Assembly (NCBI GenBank): GCA_031429355.1
Contig: JANOZM010000013.1
Span: 124,001 to 188,000, forward strand
Length of the DNA stretch: 64,000 nt
Direction: 5' to 3'
Source: JANOZM01 sp031429355
Lineage (GTDB): Bacteria > Pseudomonadota > Gammaproteobacteria > Burkholderiales > Burkholderiaceae_E
The translations under genes were made by a program, and so were the position numbers. The stretch's first letter is position 1. Every line of letters begins with the position of its first letter. The notes under the pieces were generated by a model that had not been told where the DNA came from, searched no databases, and worked only from the letters and a program-made list of their open reading frames with translations. Positions 62,305-64,000 of the stretch are shown piece by piece.

Positions 62305-63213
62305 TTAAGGAACAAAAACAAATCGAGGCCGCATGGTTTGCAGGCCAAAAGTTTCTAGCAATTCATCCAACCGAGCCGCTGCTTTTGACCGATGTGATAA
62401 AGCGCTTTTGGTGTTGGCGTCAGATTTTAATGTGGCGACGATCAGTTCGTTTTTCAAGGAGTGTTCCCAGCCCACCAATTCCGTTACCGTTACATCGTAT
62501 CCCGCAGCCTCTAGGGCTAAGCAACGCAACACATTGGTAATCTGCGCGCCCACTTCGCGCGTATGAATAGGATGCCGCCATAATTCAGATAGTGCCGTTT
62601 TACCCAGCATGACATTTTTGTATTGTCGTAAATTGCGCGCAACTTCGGCCTGACAGCAGGGTACCAAAACAACATGGTTAGCTTTGCGCGCTAACGCAAA
62701 ATGTAAGGCGTCGTCGGTTGCGGTATCGCAAGCGTGTAACGCGGTAACAATGTCGATATGCGCCGGCAGTTGCTTGGACGAAACAGCTTGCGCGGTATCT
62801 AGCAAAGCAAAATGCATCGAATCGAAACCAATCAAGTTCGCAAGCGCCCGAGCGCGTTCTACTAAGTCTTCGCGAGTTTCAATTCCCCAGACCTGCACGC
62901 CGGGGTCTAGCGTTAATTTTTTTAAGTACAAATCGTACAAAATAAAGCCCAGATAGGCTTTGCCAGCACCGTGATCCACCAAAGTCAGTGGTGTATTGGC
63001 TGGGCGCTGCTTTAAACTTTGCGCGATCAGCGGTTCGACAAATTGTGCCAAATGTTGCACTTGCTTTAATTTGCGACGGCTGTCTTGATTAATGCCGCCT
63101 TCGCGCGTCACAATATGCAAGGCCTGCAATAGCTCGATGGACTGGCCGGGCACCAAAACGTCGCTCAGTAATTGAGCAGCTGTAGGCTTAGAATTTTTAG
63201 TTGGTTTTGGCAT
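62305..63213 (-). CDS. SAM-dependent methyltransferase family protein
   Basis: A 302-residue protein with a class I methyltransferase region: LVDHGAGKAYLGFILYDL is a variant motif I, VTALHACDTATDDAL a motif II-like segment, and VVLVPCCQAEV the region with a Cys pair. This matches the Methyltransf_32/GSTCD-like family, of unknown substrate (possibly tRNA). ATG 63213 is used since MPKPTKNS fits; the longer frame from 63231 overlaps the divergent gene's likely promoter. Confidence 0.82.
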   Translation of the reverse strand: MPKPTKNSKPTAAQLLSDVLVPGQSIELLQALHIVTREGGINQDSRRKLKQVQHLAQFVEPLIAQSLKQRPANTPLTLVDHGAGKAYLGFILYDLYLKKLTLDPGVQVWGIETREDLVERARALANLIGFDSMHFALLDTAQAVSSKQLPAHIDIVTALHACDTATDDALHFALARKANHVVLVPCCQAEVARNLRQYKNVMLGKTALSELWRHPIHTREVGAQITNVLRCLALEAAGYDVTVTELVGWEHSLKNELIVATLKSDANTKSALSHRSKAAARLDELLETFGLQTMRPRFVFVP

Positions 63214-63244
63214 GTCGACTTCAGAAAGCAATACAATACCGCGA

Positions 63245-64000
63245 ATGAACTATCTCGACCTTCCTACTCCTTTGCCTACGGCCCCTTTGCAGTTTCGCGC
63301 GATTCAGTATGCCGCGCCAGAGCCGGGCTTTAAACTTTTAGTAACCGGTGCTGTGCACGGCAATGAAACTTGCGGCACACGCGGTATTTTGCAAGTATTA
63401 CAAGAATTTGAAAGTGGGCAATTGCAGTTAGTGAAGGGCAGCGTTACTTTTGTGCCCATCACCAATCCCTTGGCTTACCAAAAGCGCCAGCGCTCCGGTG
63501 ATCGCAATTTAAACCGCAATTTAGGTCCCACCGATTCGCCCATTGAGTTTGAAGATCGTATTGCCAATTGGTTGTGTCCAATTATGGCGCAGCATGATGG
63601 GCTATTGGATTTGCACTCGTTTCATACTGGGGGGCAAGCGTTTGCAATGGTCGGGCCACGAAACAACAATGGCGTACTCGAACCTTTTGCGCACGATGCT
63701 GCCGAAGAGGCGATGGCATTGCGTTTAGGCGTTACTCGCTTTGTCGATGGTTGGCTTGATACTTATGCGAGGGGTGTTGCCCGCCGCGTTGCCGAATATG
63801 GAACCGGTGGCGATCGTAAAAACGTTATTAATACCGACCCGCGCTACGGTGTTGGTACCACCGAATACATGCGTTCACGCGGTGGCCTTGCAATAACTTT
63901 AGAGTGTGGGCAGCACGACGATGCGCAGTCGCCTCACGTGGCTTACACAGCGATTAAAAATACCATTGCTAGTTTTGGCTTGATCGATTCACCAAAGCCT
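63245..64000 (+). CDS. Succinylglutamate desuccinylase/aspartoacylase family protein (partial)
   Basis: Starting at ATG 63245 and running off the right edge, 252 codons are visible. Zinc motif HGNETCGT (HxxE) is at about residues 39-46, RNLNRNLG holds the substrate arginine, and DLHSFH supplies the third zinc ligand, as in the M14-like AstE/AspA family. It hydrolyses an N-acyl amino acid or similar amide. A later TLECGQH holds the catalytic Glu. The end is outside the window. Divergent from the methyltransferase gene with a 31-base gap. Confidence 0.85.
   Translation, partial: MNYLDLPTPLPTAPLQFRAIQYAAPEPGFKLLVTGAVHGNETCGTRGILQVLQEFESGQLQLVKGSVTFVPITNPLAYQKRQRSGDRNLNRNLGPTDSPIEFEDRIANWLCPIMAQHDGLLDLHSFHTGGQAFAMVGPRNNNGVLEPFAHDAAEEAMALRLGVTRFVDGWLDTYARGVARRVAEYGTGGDRKNVINTDPRYGVGTTEYMRSRGGLAITLECGQHDDAQSPHVAYTAIKNTIASFGLIDSPKP

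Noticed and set aside
1..64000. tRNA, rRNA, CRISPR arrays, insertion sequences, phage genes and toxin-antitoxin pairs
   Set aside because: None was seen: no cloverleaf-like region or rRNA conserved core, no regularly spaced direct repeats of array type, and no transposase or integrase frames. Absence of tRNA was judged by eye only; tRNAscan-SE would settle it.

Overview
The window is about 64 kb of bacterial chromosome, densely coded, with small gaps and many stop/start (ATGA, TAATG) overlaps. Base composition looks moderate (roughly mid to high 40s percent GC by eye, not computed). Gene content points to a betaproteobacterium, most likely Burkholderiales. The signs are Bug/TctC periplasmic binding proteins with a TctABC carrier, the pepA-holC-valS block, recG-oxyR, DUF3488 transglutaminase (TgpA) with MoxR and DUF58, DUF4124, DUF2783 beside a flavin monooxygenase, and a PEP-CTERM protein. 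No rRNA, tRNA, transposase, prophage, integron or CRISPR array was found, so this reads as core chromosome with small accessory patches.

Layout. 1-2.1 kb (minus): the 5' part of a gamma-glutamyltransferase gene, an orphan Bug protein, and a decayed glycerophosphodiester phosphodiesterase. 2.1-7.2 kb (plus): four overlapping genes for glycerol kinase, a secreted S33-like hydrolase and a NatAB-like ABC exporter. 7.2-13.0 kb (minus): LD-carboxypeptidase, two small secreted proteins, and a tctC-tctB-tctA operon. 13.2-20.1 kb (plus): alaS, an MFS carrier, a split chromate-type transporter pair, a NUDIX hydrolase, a TusA-like protein with an apparently leaderless promoter, and a DUF481 outer-membrane protein. 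20.2-25.6 kb (minus): pepA, holC, a small unknown protein, valS. 25.8-31.2 kb (plus): lptF-lptG, then a structured leader RNA ending in a terminator only 13 bases before a flavin monooxygenase, DUF2783 and TRAP binding-protein operon.

31.3-33.7 kb (minus): a PEP-CTERM protein behind a near-consensus sigma-54 promoter, and a GlcD-like flavin dehydrogenase. 33.9-38.2 kb (plus): ridA, recG, oxyR (with Cys199/Cys208), cysM. 38.2-43.3 kb (minus): MoxR, DUF58, TgpA, MltB. 43.4-51.9 kb: an acyl-CoA cluster (ECHDC3-like crotonase, NADP oxidoreductase, etfB-etfA, a large acyl-CoA dehydrogenase). It includes a divergent MarR/AhpD-like pair and a perfect 19-bp palindrome over the etfB -35 box. 51.9-55.4 kb: RutE-like nitroreductase, GNAT, YqaA-like protein, a radical SAM protein directly behind a near-perfect LexA box, and a DUF4124 protein. 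55.6-57.3 kb: rpsP-rimM-trmD without rplS, ending in a degenerate 18-bp tandem repeat. 57.3-63.2 kb (minus): a second MoxR-DUF58-BatA module, a DegS-like protease without PDZ, CnoX-like thioredoxin, and a methyltransferase. The window closes inside an AstE/aspartoacylase-family gene.

The best leads for new biology are the leader RNA at 28.1-28.2 kb, the sigma-54/PEP-CTERM unit at 32.1 kb, the SOS-box radical SAM gene at 53.6 kb, and the paired MoxR-DUF58 modules. No single large undescribed system is evident. All calls come from reading sequence and family knowledge; no searches were run.
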